The notes under the pieces are model-generated. The model searched no databases. It was not told the DNA's origin and saw nothing but the letters and a program-made list of their open reading frames with translations. The position numbers and the translations under genes are program-made. Source: Janthinobacterium sp. 17J80-10 (GTDB taxonomy: Bacteria; Pseudomonadota; Gammaproteobacteria; Burkholderiales; Burkholderiaceae_D). Taken from it: 64,000 nt of DNA. The DNA is taken from assembly GCF_004114795.1 (NCBI RefSeq), contig NZ_CP035311.1, forward strand, positions 1,054,001-1,118,000, in the 5' to 3' direction. Below, one piece after another: positions 27,689 to 37,552 of the stretch (position 1 is its first letter; each line of letters opens with the position of its first letter).

Positions 27689-28012
27689 TTAATACGTGGG
27701 CATTTCGGGATCGACCTGCTGCGCCCACGCATGGACGCCGCCGGTCAGGTTGATGACGTTTGCATAGCCATGCTGCTCCAGGAAGCGCGCCACCTGCATG
27801 CTGCGCATGCCATGGTGGCAAATACAGACTACCGGCGCTTCCTCGTCCAGTTCGGTCATACGGGCCGGCACGCTTTGCATCGGCATCGGCACCGCGCCCT
27901 CGATGTGGCAAAAGGCGAACTCGCCGGGCTCGCGCACGTCGAGCAACAGCGGCGGCTCGCGCGAAGCGTCTGCCAGCCAGGCAGCCAGTTCAGGGGCGGT
28001 GAGGTGTTGCAT
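27689..28012 (-). CDS. Single-domain rhodanese-like sulfurtransferase
   Basis: A 107-residue cytoplasmic rhodanese domain. LLLDVREPGEFAFCHIEGA is the CH2A-type motif and VVCICHHGMRSMQVA holds the active-site loop C-x4-R, so sulfur transfer or a related thiol role is possible. The start at MQHLTAPELAAWL is chosen by family fit; the frame continues 42 bases upstream into the end of the neighbouring gene. It sits between pcm-like and tolC genes with 10- and 25-base gaps, a neighbourhood I recall as common in betaproteobacteria. The physiological sulfur donor and acceptor are unknown. Confidence 0.9.
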   Translation of the reverse strand: MQHLTAPELAAWLADASREPPLLLDVREPGEFAFCHIEGAVPMPMQSVPARMTELDEEAPVVCICHHGMRSMQVARFLEQHGYANVINLTGGVHAWAQQVDPEMPTY

Positions 28013-28022
28013 GCCGTATGTC

Positions 28023-28688
28023 CTAGAAACGGAAGTGGGACGGGGTGGTCGCATTTTTCAGCGGCCGAACATTGGTCTCGAACAGCTTGATCGTGTTGAA
28101 TGCCGTGTCCGAGACGCGCGTGACCAGCACGGCCGACATCACGGGCGCTTCGCCAACGATGGCAAGGATGCGACCGCCGATCTTGATCTGTTGCAGAAAG
28201 GCGTCGGGCAACACAGGCAGGCTGCCGGAAATCACGATCACGTCATAGGGCGCGCTTTCGCTGCCGCTGCCGGCCCAGCCGTGGGCGCCATCGCCGAGTT
28301 CAACCTTGACGTTGGTGATGCCATTGGCGGCGAGGGTCTGTTCGGCCAGCGCCTTGAGTTCCGGCTCGATTTCGACGGTCGTGACATGGCGTGCCTTCAG
28401 CGCCAGCAGTGCTGCCATGTAGCCGGAGCCAGCGCCGATTTCCAGGACGGTTTCGTGTTTTTTCAAGGCGACTTCCTGCAGGATGCGCGCTTCCAGCTTG
28501 GGCGTAAACATGCTTTGTCCGCAAGGCAGCGGAATTTCGGTATCCATGAAGGCCAGGTTGCGGTGGGCGGCCGGCACGAAGTTTTCTCGCTTGGCCACGA
28601 GCAGCAGCTCGAGGATGTCCTGGTCCAGCACATCCCAGGGGCGGATCTGCTGCTCGATCATGTTGAAGCGGGCTTGTTCAATGTTCAT
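28023..28688 (-). CDS. Protein-L-isoaspartate O-methyltransferase family protein
   Basis: A 221-residue SAM-dependent methyltransferase of the PCMT family, which repairs isoaspartyl residues in aged proteins. MNIEQARFNMIEQQIRPWDVLD, the MFTPKLEARILQEVAL region and the SAM-binding VLEIGAGSGYMAALLALKA are visible. The betaproteobacterial form next to tolC is somewhat divergent from E. coli Pcm, so the repair activity is family inference. It lies 57 bases after the RND pump gene, with a hairpin in the gap, and 10 bases before the rhodanese. Confidence 0.88.
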   Translation of the reverse strand: MNIEQARFNMIEQQIRPWDVLDQDILELLLVAKRENFVPAAHRNLAFMDTEIPLPCGQSMFTPKLEARILQEVALKKHETVLEIGAGSGYMAALLALKARHVTTVEIEPELKALAEQTLAANGITNVKVELGDGAHGWAGSGSESAPYDVIVISGSLPVLPDAFLQQIKIGGRILAIVGEAPVMSAVLVTRVSDTAFNTIKLFETNVRPLKNATTPSHFRF

Positions 28689-28732
28689 GGTATGGGCTCA
28701 CTGCGAATAAATGGAATAAGGTCTTGCTTGAA

Positions 28733-28756
28733 ACCCCTCATTTTATCAAATGGGGT
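28733..28756 (-). terminator. Possible weak terminator hairpin at the end of the RND pump gene
   Basis: On the minus strand ACCCCATTT pairs with AAATGAGGGGT, one base bulged, around a short GATA loop; the pump stop codon lies within the stem. Only TTT follows, so it may be a partial terminator or an mRNA-stabilising hairpin between the pump gene and the pcm-rhodanese-tolC part of the run. Confidence 0.35.
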
Positions 28757-31700
28757 CTTCAAGAGGACGTCCGCCAAATTTGACCTTGGCCCAGGCAGCA
28801 AAGTCATCCAGGTAGGTGTACATCACCGGCACTACCACCAGCGTCAGCAGCGACGAAGTAATGATGCCGCCAATGACCGCCTGGCCCATCGGTGCACGCT
28901 GCTCGGAACCTTCTGCAAGGCCGAAGGCCAGCGGCACCATGCCGAACACCATCGCCAGTGTGGTCATCAGGATCGGCCGCAGCCGCACGTGTGCCGCTTC
29001 GAGCAGCGCTTCAGCGCGCGCCATGCCCTGTTTTCTGGCCTGGTTGGCGAAATCGACCAGCAGGATGGCGTTCTTGGTCACCAGGCCCATCAGCATGATG
29101 AAGCCGATGATGGAAAACATGTTGAGCGTCGAGCGGAACAGCAGCAGCGCCAGGAAAACCCCGATCAGGGTCAGCGGCAGCGATGACATGATGGCAATCG
29201 GCTGCAGGAAGCTGGCAAATTGCGATGCCAGGATCATATAGATGAAAATTATCGCCAGCAACAGCGCGCCCACGGCATAGCCAAAGGATTCCTGCATGTT
29301 CTTGGCAGCACCCCCCACCTGAAAGCGGTAACCGGGCGGCAAGTCCAGGGATTGCAGGGCCGCTTTGACTTCCGCGCTGGCCTGGCCGGCGGAGCGGCCG
29401 ACGACATTGGCCGACAGCTCGACTTCGCGGTTAAGGTCGCGCCGGTTGATCTGGTTGGCGCCGACTGCCGGGGTGATTTCGGCTACCTGGCGCAAGGGCA
29501 CCATTTTCGGCGTGCCATCGGCATTGGTTTGCGTACTGCCGAGCATCAGGCGCGACAGGTCCTCGATGCTGTTGCGGTCGGTGGGCGCCAGGCGGACGTT
29601 GACATCGTAATTCTGGTCATCCGGAGCGCGCCAGTTGCTGGCGGCTTCGCCTGCCAGGAGCGGGCGCAGCGCTGCGCCAATCTGTCCTACGCCAATGCCC
29701 AGGTCGGCGCCGATATCGCGACGTGGTGTCACTGAAATTGTCGGCTTTTGCGATTTCAGGCTCGAATCGATATCCACTACACCGGCAATGGCGCGCAATT
29801 TCTCCTGCACCTGCTCCGACAGCCGGGCCAGCTGGGTGAGATCCGGGCCAAGGATGGACAGGCGCATTTGCTTGTTGTCGCCGCCCACACCATCCAGCGT
29901 GCCGATATGCGTGACTGTAATGCCTGCCACGTGGGCCAGGCGGTCGCGCAAGGGGCCCGCCATCTGGCTGGCACTGCGGCTGCGTTCGCTGCGCGGCACC
30001 AGGCGCACGAAAATGGTCGCATAATTCTTGCCTTGGGCATTGCCGGTATTGACGGTGGTGTACAAATCGCGCACTTCGGGAAATTCGCGCAGGATCGCCT
30101 CGACCTGGTGCGCCTTGCTTTCCGTGAGTTCCAGGGAAGAGCCCACCGGCGTGTAGAACGTGACGCCGGTTTCCGAATAATCCGCCTGTGGCACGAATTC
30201 CGATCCGATCAGGCCGCTGGCCGGCAGCAGGAAGCCGCCGAGGAAGGTGGCGGCAGCGATCGCCAGGGTCGTCTTGCGATGCTTGAGCGACCATTTCAGC
30301 AACACCTGGTAGGTATCGGACAGCCATTGCACCAGGCGTTCGAACTGTTCCAGCACGCGGCCGATGGTTTGGGCGTACCAGCCGCGGCGCGTGCCTTTCT
30401 CGCCGTGGACTGCCGGATCGGGCCAGATGGAGGAGAGCATCGGGTCCAGCGTAAACGACACGAACATCGAGATCAGTACCGCAGCGGTGACGGTGATGCC
30501 GAACTGGTGGAAGAAGCGGCCGATGATGCCGCCCATGAAGCCCACCGGCAAAAATACCGCGACGATCGAAAAGGTGGTCGCCAGCACCGCCAGGCCGATT
30601 TCTGCCGTGCCCTCGAGGGCTGCCGTGCGATGGCTCTTGTAGGCGCCATCGACCTTCATGCCGGCGTGGCGCACGATGTTTTCGCGCACCACGATGGCGT
30701 CATCGATCAAGAGGCCCACGCACAGCGACAGCGCCATCAGCGTGATCATGTTGATGGTGAAACCGAACATGTGCATGAAGAGGAAGGTGCCGATCAGCGC
30801 CACGGGCAACGTGAGTCCCGTGATCACGGTCGAGCGCCAGGAATTCAGGAACAGGAAGACGATCAGGATGGTCAGCGCCGCGCCTTCGAACAGGGTCTTG
30901 CGCACATTTTCGACACCCACGCGGATCTGGCGTGAACTGTCCTTGATGACTTCGAGTTTTACGCCGGGGTACAGCGCTTGCAGGGTCGGCTGCAAATCCC
31001 GGATTGCCGCGGCCAGGCCATCGGCGACTTCGATGGTGTTCTGGCCCTGCGCCTTGAGAATGTCCAGCGCCAGCGTGCGCTGGCCGTTGTACAACGCCAG
31101 GTTTTCCTGTTCTTGCTGGCCATCGACAACCGTGGCGACCTGCGACAGCAATACTGGCTGGCCGCCGCGGCGGGCGACGATGAGCCGGTTGAAGTCGGCC
31201 GGATTCTTGATCCTGCCCTGCACCTGCACGACGTTTTCGCTGGAGAGCGAGCGCACCGCGCCCGCCGGCAATTCCTGGTTTTCATTGCGCAGCGCGTTCA
31301 TGACCTGGTCGACGCCGATGCCGAGCGCTTCCATTTCCGTCGGCTTGATGTAAATATTGATTTCGCGCATGACCCCGCCGACCAAGGTCACTGAACCGAC
31401 GCCTCGGACGTTTTCCAGGCGTTTCTTGACGACCTGGTCGGCAATCACCGTCAGTTCGCGCATGGTATGGCGGCCATTGCGGGCATCGTTGGCGACCGAC
31501 ACCGAATAGATCGGCCGGTCAGCCGGATCGTAACGGGTGACGCGCGGTTCCTTGACCTCTTTGCGGAAAACCGCCTTTACCAGCGCCACCTTTTCGCGCA
31601 CATCTTGCGCCGCCTGTGCCGGGTCGACCGTCAGGGCGAATTCGATGATGACGACCGAGGCGCCTTCATAGGAGCGCGAGGTCAGGCTGTTGATGCCGTT

Positions 31701-31922
31701 AATGGTATTGACCGCTTCCTCGACCTTGCGCGTGACATCGGATTCGACCGTCTCGGGCGATGCGCCCGGGTAGTCGGTCTGGACCACCACGACCGGAAAC
31801 GTAATATCCGGGAACTGGTCGACCGGCAGGCGCTGATAGGAAAACAGGCCCAGCACCACAAAGGCCAGCATCATCATGGTGGCCAGGACCGGGTTGGCAA
31901 TACTGATGCGGGTGAACCACAT
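28746..31922 (-). CDS. RND efflux transporter permease (second pump, MdtB/MexF-like)
   Basis: A 1058-residue RND-superfamily inner-membrane exporter beginning [20 protein letters not shown]. The paired proton-relay Asp is in [21 protein letters not shown] and the conserved Lys in [20 protein letters not shown]. The N-terminal periplasmic loop has the usual [18 protein letters not shown]. It differs clearly from the AcrB-like pump at 18.4 kb, so it is not a recent duplicate. The adaptor gene lies 25 bases upstream and a TetR-type gene before that. Substrates are unknown. Some members of this branch export drugs, others siderophores or metals; the intact drug-type Asp pair favours organic substrates. 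Confidence 0.94.
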   Translation of the reverse strand: MWFTRISIANPVLATMMMLAFVVLGLFSYQRLPVDQFPDITFPVVVVQTDYPGASPETVESDVTRKVEEAVNTINGINSLTSRSYEGASVVIIEFALTVDPAQAAQDVREKVALVKAVFRKEVKEPRVTRYDPADRPIYSVSVANDARNGRHTMRELTVIADQVVKKRLENVRGVGSVTLVGGVMREINIYIKPTEMEALGIGVDQVMNALRNENQELPAGAVRSLSSENVVQVQGRIKNPADFNRLIVARRGGQPVLLSQVATVVDGQQEQENLALYNGQRTLALDILKAQGQNTIEVADGLAAAIRDLQPTLQALYPGVKLEVIKDSSRQIRVGVENVRKTLFEGAALTILIVFLFLNSWRSTVITGLTLPVALIGTFLFMHMFGFTINMITLMALSLCVGLLIDDAIVVRENIVRHAGMKVDGAYKSHRTAALEGTAEIGLAVLATTFSIVAVFLPVGFMGGIIGRFFHQFGITVTAAVLISMFVSFTLDPMLSSIWPDPAVHGEKGTRRGWYAQTIGRVLEQFERLVQWLSDTYQVLLKWSLKHRKTTLAIAAATFLGGFLLPASGLIGSEFVPQADYSETGVTFYTPVGSSLELTESKAHQVEAILREFPEVRDLYTTVNTGNAQGKNYATIFVRLVPRSERSRSASQMAGPLRDRLAHVAGITVTHIGTLDGVGGDNKQMRLSILGPDLTQLARLSEQVQEKLRAIAGVVDIDSSLKSQKPTISVTPRRDIGADLGIGVGQIGAALRPLLAGEAASNWRAPDDQNYDVNVRLAPTDRNSIEDLSRLMLGSTQTNADGTPKMVPLRQVAEITPAVGANQINRRDLNREVELSANVVGRSAGQASAEVKAALQSLDLPPGYRFQVGGAAKNMQESFGYAVGALLLAIIFIYMILASQFASFLQPIAIMSSLPLTLIGVFLALLLFRSTLNMFSIIGFIMLMGLVTKNAILLVDFANQARKQGMARAEALLEAAHVRLRPILMTTLAMVFGMVPLAFGLAEGSEQRAPMGQAVIGGIITSSLLTLVVVPVMYTYLDDFAAWAKVKFGGRPLEDPI

Positions 31923-31947
31923 GGCGTCTCAGTCTTTCATCCTGGCG

Positions 31948-33141
31948 TCAGCGCGCCGCCGGCGTGGCACTGACGGTTGTCGTAGCCGCGCGAGGAGGCG
32001 ATGGCGCGATCTGGCCACCCTGTGCCAGGCGCACCTTGACGCCCTCCGGCAATTTGCCGAGATTGCTGTTGACAATCAGGCTGCCGGCCGCAAGGCCCTC
32101 CAGGATTTCCACGGCTTCGCCTTTGCCATCATTGCCGCGCATACCGACTTTCACGCGTTGCTGACGCAATTCGCCATCGGCAATGGCGTATACCACCGTG
32201 CTGCCGGCCTGATCCTGGATGGCGCCTGGAGGGACGCTCAGTACGCCTGGCTTGCTGGTCAGCGTGATCAGGGCCTGGCCAAACATGCCGGCTTTCAGCA
32301 TGCCTTGCGGATTGTCGACCTGGATAAACGTCATGACCGAGCGCGATCCTGCCTGGGTGAGCGGGTTGATGCGCACGATCCTGCCGGTCAGCGCGGCAGG
32401 CAAGCCTTCCAGCCGCACCTCGGCTTGCTGGCCGGGCGCAATCTGCAGGATGTCAGTGGTTGGCACTGCCGCCTCCAGTTCCAGCTGGCGCAGGTCGACC
32501 AGATCCAGCAGGCGGCCATCGACCGAAACCTTTTCGCCCGGCTGCACCGAGCGGCTTGCCACTACCCCGGCAATCGGCGCGCGCACGACACTGTCGGTCA
32601 GGGCTTTTTGCGCCACATCCAGTGCGCCCTGCGCGGATTCGACGTTGGCATGGGCGATGTCGTACTGGCTGGCAGCGTTATCGAAGGCATTTTGCGAAAT
32701 GAAGCCCTTGGCGACCAGCGCCCGATTATTTTCGCGGGCCTTGGTGGCGATGGCCAGCTGGGCGCGCGCAGCGTGCAGGCTGCCCCTGGCCTGTTCCAGG
32801 CGCGCCTGGTATTCACTGGCGTCGATTTTTACCAGCACCTGGCCAGCTTTTACCGCTTCGCCTTCGCGCACCAGCACTTCACGGACTTCGCCGGCCACCT
32901 TGGCCTTGACTTGCGCCTGGTTGACGGCGCGCAGCGCGCCCGACAATTGCAGCACCTGGCGCAATTCGTGCGGCTGCACTTGCGTGATATCGCCCGGCAG
33001 GAATTCCAGCGCAGGTGGCGCCTTGGTCAGGGGGGGCTGGACCGGTGCGGCAGCCTGGCGTTTTTTCATTGCCACGGCGCCTGCGCCGAGTGCGAGCAAG
33101 CCTGCCAGCGCCAGGATCCAGATTGTGCGTCGCTTCAGCAT
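31948..33141 (-). CDS. RND efflux periplasmic adaptor subunit
   Basis: A 397-residue HlyD/AcrA-like membrane fusion protein anchored by an N-terminal helix (IWILALAGLLALGAGAVAM). Lipoyl halves VKAKVAGEVREVLVREGEAVKAGQ and VRAPIAGVVASRSVQPGEKV flank a short coiled-coil hairpin, and a beta-barrel and membrane-proximal domain follow. No lipobox is present. The start MLKRRTIW overlaps the TetR gene stop by 7 bases, so regulator and adaptor are translationally coupled; the longer upstream frame is shadow of the TetR gene. Confidence 0.93.
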   Translation of the reverse strand: MLKRRTIWILALAGLLALGAGAVAMKKRQAAAPVQPPLTKAPPALEFLPGDITQVQPHELRQVLQLSGALRAVNQAQVKAKVAGEVREVLVREGEAVKAGQVLVKIDASEYQARLEQARGSLHAARAQLAIATKARENNRALVAKGFISQNAFDNAASQYDIAHANVESAQGALDVAQKALTDSVVRAPIAGVVASRSVQPGEKVSVDGRLLDLVDLRQLELEAAVPTTDILQIAPGQQAEVRLEGLPAALTGRIVRINPLTQAGSRSVMTFIQVDNPQGMLKAGMFGQALITLTSKPGVLSVPPGAIQDQAGSTVVYAIADGELRQQRVKVGMRGNDGKGEAVEILEGLAAGSLIVNSNLGKLPEGVKVRLAQGGQIAPSPPRAATTTVSATPAAR

Positions 33142-33803
33142 GGCATTCTCGGTGGCGGCAACGGCATGCCCGGATCCTGCAGCAAGCCGCGCAAGTAAAT
33201 GTCGATATAGGTCCGCAGGTAGTCTTGCGGCGAAATCTGTTCCATCTGGCAGGCGCCAAACGATTGATTCCATAGCATCAGCATGACCATGGGGGCGATC
33301 ACCACTTGCAAGGCATGCCGGGTATCGATCGGACGGAATTCTCCCCGTGCGATGCCCAGTTCGAGCACGCGCAAGATCATGCCGCTGACGCGGGAACTGA
33401 CTTCTTCATAATAAAAACGCGCCACTTCCGGGAAATTCCCGGACTCGGCCATGATCAGTTTGGGAATGCCGGAAATCTTGCTGTTGCCCACCCGGTCCCA
33501 CCAACCCAGCATGATTTCCTGAAACAACGAGGCGCTGTCGCCCTGGTGTTGCGCAATCATGTCTTCGGCTTCACCGATCATGGGCAGCATGTTTTCGCGC
33601 ACCACTGCCTTGAACAGATCTTCCTTGTTGGCGAAGTACAGGTACAAGGTGCCCTTGGACACGCCAGCGCGGGAAGCGACATCATCCAGGCGCGTCGCGG
33701 CAAAGCCGCGTTCGACAAACAAGTCCAGCGCGGCGGCCAGCAATTCCTGTGGCCGGGCTTCCTTGCGGCGTTCCCAACGCTTGCTTTTAAGAGGACATTG
33801 CAT
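33135..33803 (-). CDS. TetR-family transcriptional regulator, first gene of the second RND operon
   Basis: A 222-residue TetR-type protein. The DNA-binding domain shows ELLAAALDLFVERGFAATRLDDVASRAGVSKGTLYLYFANKEDLF, with the ligand domain divergent as usual. Unlike most pump repressors it is co-directional with, and coupled to, the pump genes (7-base overlap with the adaptor). It should therefore autoregulate its own operon through the palindromes immediately upstream (33821-33855). The divergent macA gene shares that region and may also be controlled. Effector unknown. Confidence 0.92.
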   Translation of the reverse strand: MQCPLKSKRWERRKEARPQELLAAALDLFVERGFAATRLDDVASRAGVSKGTLYLYFANKEDLFKAVVRENMLPMIGEAEDMIAQHQGDSASLFQEIMLGWWDRVGNSKISGIPKLIMAESGNFPEVARFYYEEVSSRVSGMILRVLELGIARGEFRPIDTRHALQVVIAPMVMLMLWNQSFGACQMEQISPQDYLRTYIDIYLRGLLQDPGMPLPPPRMPC

Positions 33804-33820
33804 GAAGGCAACTCAATAAC

Positions 33821-33838
33821 TTACTAACGAGTCAGTAA
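33821..33838. promoter_or_regulatory. Imperfect 18-bp palindrome, candidate TetR operator
   Basis: TTACTAACGAGTCAGTAA reads as an 18-bp palindrome with 14 of 18 positions symmetric, starting 18 bases upstream of the TetR-type gene start. TTACT/AGTAA outer arms with an AC/GT inner pair resemble operators of this regulator family. It probably mediates autoregulation. Confidence 0.55.
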
Positions 33839-33839
33839 T

Positions 33840-33855
33840 GTAAAATGCATTTTAC
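33840..33855. promoter_or_regulatory. Perfect 16-bp palindrome between tetR-like gene and macA
   Basis: GTAAAATGCATTTTAC is its own reverse complement and begins one base after the neighbouring 18-bp palindrome. It is too tight for an RNA hairpin and too AT-rich for a terminator, so a dimer-binding site or overlapping promoter element is more likely. Which of the divergent genes it serves is not clear. Confidence 0.5.
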
Positions 33856-33972
33856 CGGTCGTCAAGTCGCATTTTTTTCCGGGCGCCCGGATTCGCCGGG
33901 TATAACGCCGGTTCGCCTGTGCCGATGAATGCAAGTAGAATCGCGCTTGTTGCTTTCTATCAGTGGCGGATC

Positions 33973-35550
33973 ATGAGTCGAATGCGTAAATGGTGGGTGT
34001 GGGTCGTTATCGTACTGTTAGCGATTTTGGCGGCAGCCGGATACCGTATGTGGGCAAAAAACGGCGAGCAGCCCCAATACAAGACCGGGAAAGTCGAGCG
34101 GGGCGCCATTACCGCCAGCGTATCGGCTTCCGGCACCTTAAGCCCGGTGGTATCCGTCCAGGTCGGCTCGCAAGTGTCCGGCCAGTTGAAGGAGATTTAC
34201 GCCGACTTCAATAGCGAAGTCAAACAGGGGCAGATCATTGCCCGCATCGATCCGGAAACTTTTGAATACCGGGTGCGCCAGGCGCAGGCCGACCTGGATG
34301 CGGCGCGTGCGCAGGTGCTGACCCAGGAAGCCCAGGTTGCCGCACAACAGGCGCAGGCGGCGCAGGCGGAGGTCAACCTCGTTGAAGCCCGCCGCGACCT
34401 CGACCAGAAGCAGCAACTGGTCGACAAGGGCTTCATTTCCGCCGCCGAACGCGACAAGGCGCGTGCGATCTATCATGCGCTCGGCGAGCAGACCAATGCC
34501 GCACGCGCCCAGGTGCGGGTAGCGCAGGCAGGCAAGGGCAATGCGCAAGCCGCAGTCAAGCAGCGCGAAGCGGCGCTGGCGCAAGCCCGGATCGAACTCG
34601 AACGTACGGCAATCAAGGCGCCGGTCAACGGAATCGTGATCAAGCGCAGCGTGGAAAAAGGCCAGACGGTGGCCGCCAGCCTGCAGGCGCCGGAATTGTT
34701 CATCATTGCTGAAAGCCTTTCCGACATGCGCGTCGACACCGCCATCGACGAATCGGAAATCGGCCGTATCCGCAATGGCCAGAAAGCCAGCTTTACCGTT
34801 GATGCATTCCCCGGGCGTACCTTTGAGGGGCGCGTCAACCAGATCCGCAAGTCGGCGCAAAACGTCTCCAATGTCGTCACTTACATGGTCGAAGTCGATG
34901 CCCCGAATCCGCGCAAGGAATTGCTGCCGGGGATGACCGCCAATGTGCGCATCGTCACCGATACGCGTAGCGAGGTCTGGAAAGTGCCCAATGCGGCATT
35001 GCGCTTCCGTCCGCCCGGCGCGGCGCGCGGCGCCGCTGCGGCGAATGCCGCCGCGCCCGGGCAGGCTGACAGCCAGGCGGCAAGCCAGGGCCGCGGCCAA
35101 AGCGGCGCGTTGCGCGAGCAGCTGGAAAAGGAACTGCAGCTCACCGATGACCAGAAGGGCAAGCTTGATGCGATCTTTGCCGGCATGCGCGAAAAAATGA
35201 CGGCCGCGCGCGAAGCGCCCCAGGAAGAGCGGCAAAAGCTGATTGAGCGCAACCGCGCCGACATGCGCGCGAAAATCGCTGAAATCCTGACGCCCGAGCA
35301 GCGCAAGAAATATGAGGAAATCACTGCGGAACAGGCAGGCAGGCGCGGCACGAATACGCCCGGGCGCGTGTACATCCTCGACGACAACCAGCAGCCCAGG
35401 GAGCTGCCGCTGCGCGCCGGCCTGACCGACGGCACCATGACCGAAGTGACGGCGCCGGACCTGAAGGAAGGCATGGTGGTGATCACCGGCGTGATCGCGG
35501 CGCCGGCTGGCAGCAAGCCTGCGGCGGCGCCCGGCCCGCGCATGTTTTAA
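33973..35550 (+). CDS. macA: MacA-type ABC exporter periplasmic adaptor with an inserted LTXXQ-like helical region
   Basis: A 525-residue adaptor, much longer than usual MacA (about 370-390). It has an N-terminal helix ([18 protein letters not shown]), the lipoyl/hairpin region ([20 protein letters not shown], then [19 protein letters not shown]) and a beta-barrel to about residue 343 (KVPNAALRF). Roughly residues 345-465 are extra: an Ala/Gly/Gln-rich linker and a charged helical segment with LTDDQ (390-394) and LTPEQ (439-443), reminiscent of the LTXXQ motifs of Spy/CpxP proteins. The membrane-proximal domain resumes at GRVYILDD. The start at MSRMRKWW is preferred; upstream ATG/GTG at 33925 and 33919 are alternatives. 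It is followed by macB-type genes. Confidence 0.9.
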   Translation: MSRMRKWWVWVVIVLLAILAAAGYRMWAKNGEQPQYKTGKVERGAITASVSASGTLSPVVSVQVGSQVSGQLKEIYADFNSEVKQGQIIARIDPETFEYRVRQAQADLDAARAQVLTQEAQVAAQQAQAAQAEVNLVEARRDLDQKQQLVDKGFISAAERDKARAIYHALGEQTNAARAQVRVAQAGKGNAQAAVKQREAALAQARIELERTAIKAPVNGIVIKRSVEKGQTVAASLQAPELFIIAESLSDMRVDTAIDESEIGRIRNGQKASFTVDAFPGRTFEGRVNQIRKSAQNVSNVVTYMVEVDAPNPRKELLPGMTANVRIVTDTRSEVWKVPNAALRFRPPGAARGAAAANAAAPGQADSQAASQGRGQSGALREQLEKELQLTDDQKGKLDAIFAGMREKMTAAREAPQEERQKLIERNRADMRAKIAEILTPEQRKKYEEITAEQAGRRGTNTPGRVYILDDNQQPRELPLRAGLTDGTMTEVTAPDLKEGMVVITGVIAAPAGSKPAAAPGPRMF

Positions 35551-35561
35551 TTGAGGCACGC

Positions 35562-36317
35562 ATGAGTGCACTGATCGAGTCGCGTAACCTGGTCAAGGAC
35601 TATGTCATGGGCAGCAACCATGTCTTTGCGTTGCGCGGCGTGTCGCTGTCGATCAAGGAAGGCGAATTCGTTGCGATCATGGGTGCCTCCGGTTCCGGCA
35701 AATCCACGTTCATGAACATGCTGGGTTGCCTGGACTTGCCGACTTCGGGCGAGTATTTCCTGGCCGGCGAGCTCGTGTCGGCAATGGATAATGATCAGCT
35801 GGCAGCGATCCGCAACCGCCGCATCGGTTTCGTGTTCCAGCAATTTAATCTCTTGCCGCGCACGACGGCCCTGGACAATGTTGAATTGCCCTTGCTGTAT
35901 TCATCGGTGCCGGCGGCCGAGCGCCATGCGCGCGCCGCGCAACGCCTGGCCGAAGTGGGCCTGGCCGAGCGCATGGACCATCACCCGGCGCAACTCTCCG
36001 GCGGCCAGCAGCAGCGCGTGGCGATTGCCCGCGCCCTGGTGAACAACCCTGCGCTGATCCTGGCCGATGAACCGACCGGTGCGCTTGATTCGCGCACCAG
36101 CGTCGAAATCATGGCGCTGTTCCAGAAACTATCCCGTGCCGGCATGACCATCGTGCTGGTGACCCATGAGCACGACATCGCCAGCTTTGCCTCGCGCATC
36201 ATTACTTTCCGCGATGGCAATGTCATTGGCGATGCCGCCAATCAGCCGCAAGATGCGCAGGCGCAGCTGGCCGCAATCGACCAGGCAAGCATTGCCGCTC
36301 CGGAAGCAAGCGCATGA
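35562..36317 (+). CDS. ABC transporter ATP-binding protein (MacB/LolD-type)
   Basis: A 251-residue ATPase of the MacB/LolD/FtsE group. Walker A is GASGSGKST (residues 41-49), the Q loop [17 protein letters not shown], the signature [16 protein letters not shown], Walker [16 protein letters not shown], and the switch His is in [10 protein letters not shown]. In E. coli MacB this domain is fused to the permease; here it is separate and overlaps the permease gene by 4 bases (ATGA). It starts 11 bases after macA, so adaptor, ATPase and permease form one operon. Confidence 0.95.
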   Translation: MSALIESRNLVKDYVMGSNHVFALRGVSLSIKEGEFVAIMGASGSGKSTFMNMLGCLDLPTSGEYFLAGELVSAMDNDQLAAIRNRRIGFVFQQFNLLPRTTALDNVELPLLYSSVPAAERHARAAQRLAEVGLAERMDHHPAQLSGGQQQRVAIARALVNNPALILADEPTGALDSRTSVEIMALFQKLSRAGMTIVLVTHEHDIASFASRIITFRDGNVIGDAANQPQDAQAQLAAIDQASIAAPEASA

Positions 36318-37546
36318 ACCTGCTGGCGACATTTCGCATTGCCCTGAATGCCTTGCGCGTCAATATGCTGCGCTCGATGCTGACCATGCTTGGCATTATC
36401 ATCGGCGTGGCCGCTGTGATCACCATGATCGCGGTCGGCGCCGGCGCGCAGGCGCGCATCCAGGAACAGATCAAGAGCCTGGGTTCCAACCTCATGATCA
36501 TCATGCCGGGATCGACCACTGCCTCCGGGGTGCGGCTGGGCGCCGGCGCCAACCAGAACCTGACCGAGGACGATGCGCTTGCCATTGCCCGCGAAATCCA
36601 GCAAGTGCAGGCGGCCGCGCCGTCCATGCGCAGTTCCGCGCAACTGATTGCGGCAGGGAGCAACTGGTCGACGCAGATCAATGGCGTCACGCCCGATTAC
36701 TTCGAGGTGCGCGAATGGCCGCTGGCGTCCGGGCGCATGTTCGAGGCGAATGAATTGTCCGGTTCGGCCAAGGTCGTCATACTTGGCCAGACAGTGGCGG
36801 ACCAGCTGTTCGGTGACATCGACCCGGTCGACCAGATCTTGCGCATCAAGAATGTGCCGCATACCGTGATCGGCGTATTGGCCAGGAAAGGCCAGAGCAT
36901 GACGGGGCAGGACCAGGACGATGTGGCGATGGTGCCGCTGTCGACGGCGCGCAACCGCCTCTTTGGCAGCACCCAGGGCAAGCTGCGACGGGTCGGCACG
37001 ATCCAGGTCAAGGTGCGGGAAGGCGCCGACATGAAGGAGGCGGAAGAGGGGATTCGCCAGTTGCTGCGGCAGCGCCAGCGCACACAGCCGGGCGCCGACG
37101 ATGCCTTCACGATCCGCAACCTCACGGAGATCCTCGCGACCCAGGAAGAATCCTCGCGCATCATGACCATCCTGCTGGCGGCGGTGGCCTCGGTGTCGCT
37201 GCTGGTGGGCGGCATCGGCATCATGAACATCATGCTGGTGTCGGTCACCGAACGCACCCGGGAAATCGGCTTGCGCATGGCGGTCGGCGCGCGCGGCCGC
37301 GATATCCTGACGCAATTTCTGGTGGAAGCCATCACGCTGTCGCTGATCGGCGGCTTCATTGGCATCGTGCTGGGCGTGGCCGGCTCGTTCCTGGTCAGCC
37401 AGTTCGCCGGCTGGGCGACCCGGCTGTCGCCCGAATCCATCGTCCTGGCAGTGGGTTTTTCTGCCGCGATCGGCATTTTCTTCGGCTTTTATCCGGCGCA
37501 CAAGGCGTCGAAGCTGCTGCCGATCCAGGCGCTGCGCTACGAGTAG
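36314..37546 (+). CDS. ABC transporter permease (MacB-type, FtsX family)
   Basis: A 410-residue permease with the MacB layout: one N-terminal helix region ([25 protein letters not shown]), a large periplasmic MacB_PCD domain, and three C-terminal FtsX-type helices starting at [24 protein letters not shown] with the [18 protein letters not shown] loop, ending LPIQALRYE. It corresponds to the membrane half of MacB. With MacA and a TolC channel such systems export macrolides, lipopeptides, haem precursors or toxins; the cargo here is unknown. The gene converges on the esterase gene with only 6 bases between stops. Confidence 0.94.
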   Translation: MNLLATFRIALNALRVNMLRSMLTMLGIIIGVAAVITMIAVGAGAQARIQEQIKSLGSNLMIIMPGSTTASGVRLGAGANQNLTEDDALAIAREIQQVQAAAPSMRSSAQLIAAGSNWSTQINGVTPDYFEVREWPLASGRMFEANELSGSAKVVILGQTVADQLFGDIDPVDQILRIKNVPHTVIGVLARKGQSMTGQDQDDVAMVPLSTARNRLFGSTQGKLRRVGTIQVKVREGADMKEAEEGIRQLLRQRQRTQPGADDAFTIRNLTEILATQEESSRIMTILLAAVASVSLLVGGIGIMNIMLVSVTERTREIGLRMAVGARGRDILTQFLVEAITLSLIGGFIGIVLGVAGSFLVSQFAGWATRLSPESIVLAVGFSAAIGIFFGFYPAHKASKLLPIQALRYE

Positions 37547-37552
37547 AGGAAG

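Noticed and set aside
33878-33891. Perfect GC-rich palindrome TCCGGGCGCCCGGA upstream of macA, next to a run of T
   Set aside because: The T run precedes the palindrome on the plus strand and would be A on the minus strand after it, so neither orientation gives a terminator. The motif is short and GC-rich enough to occur by chance.
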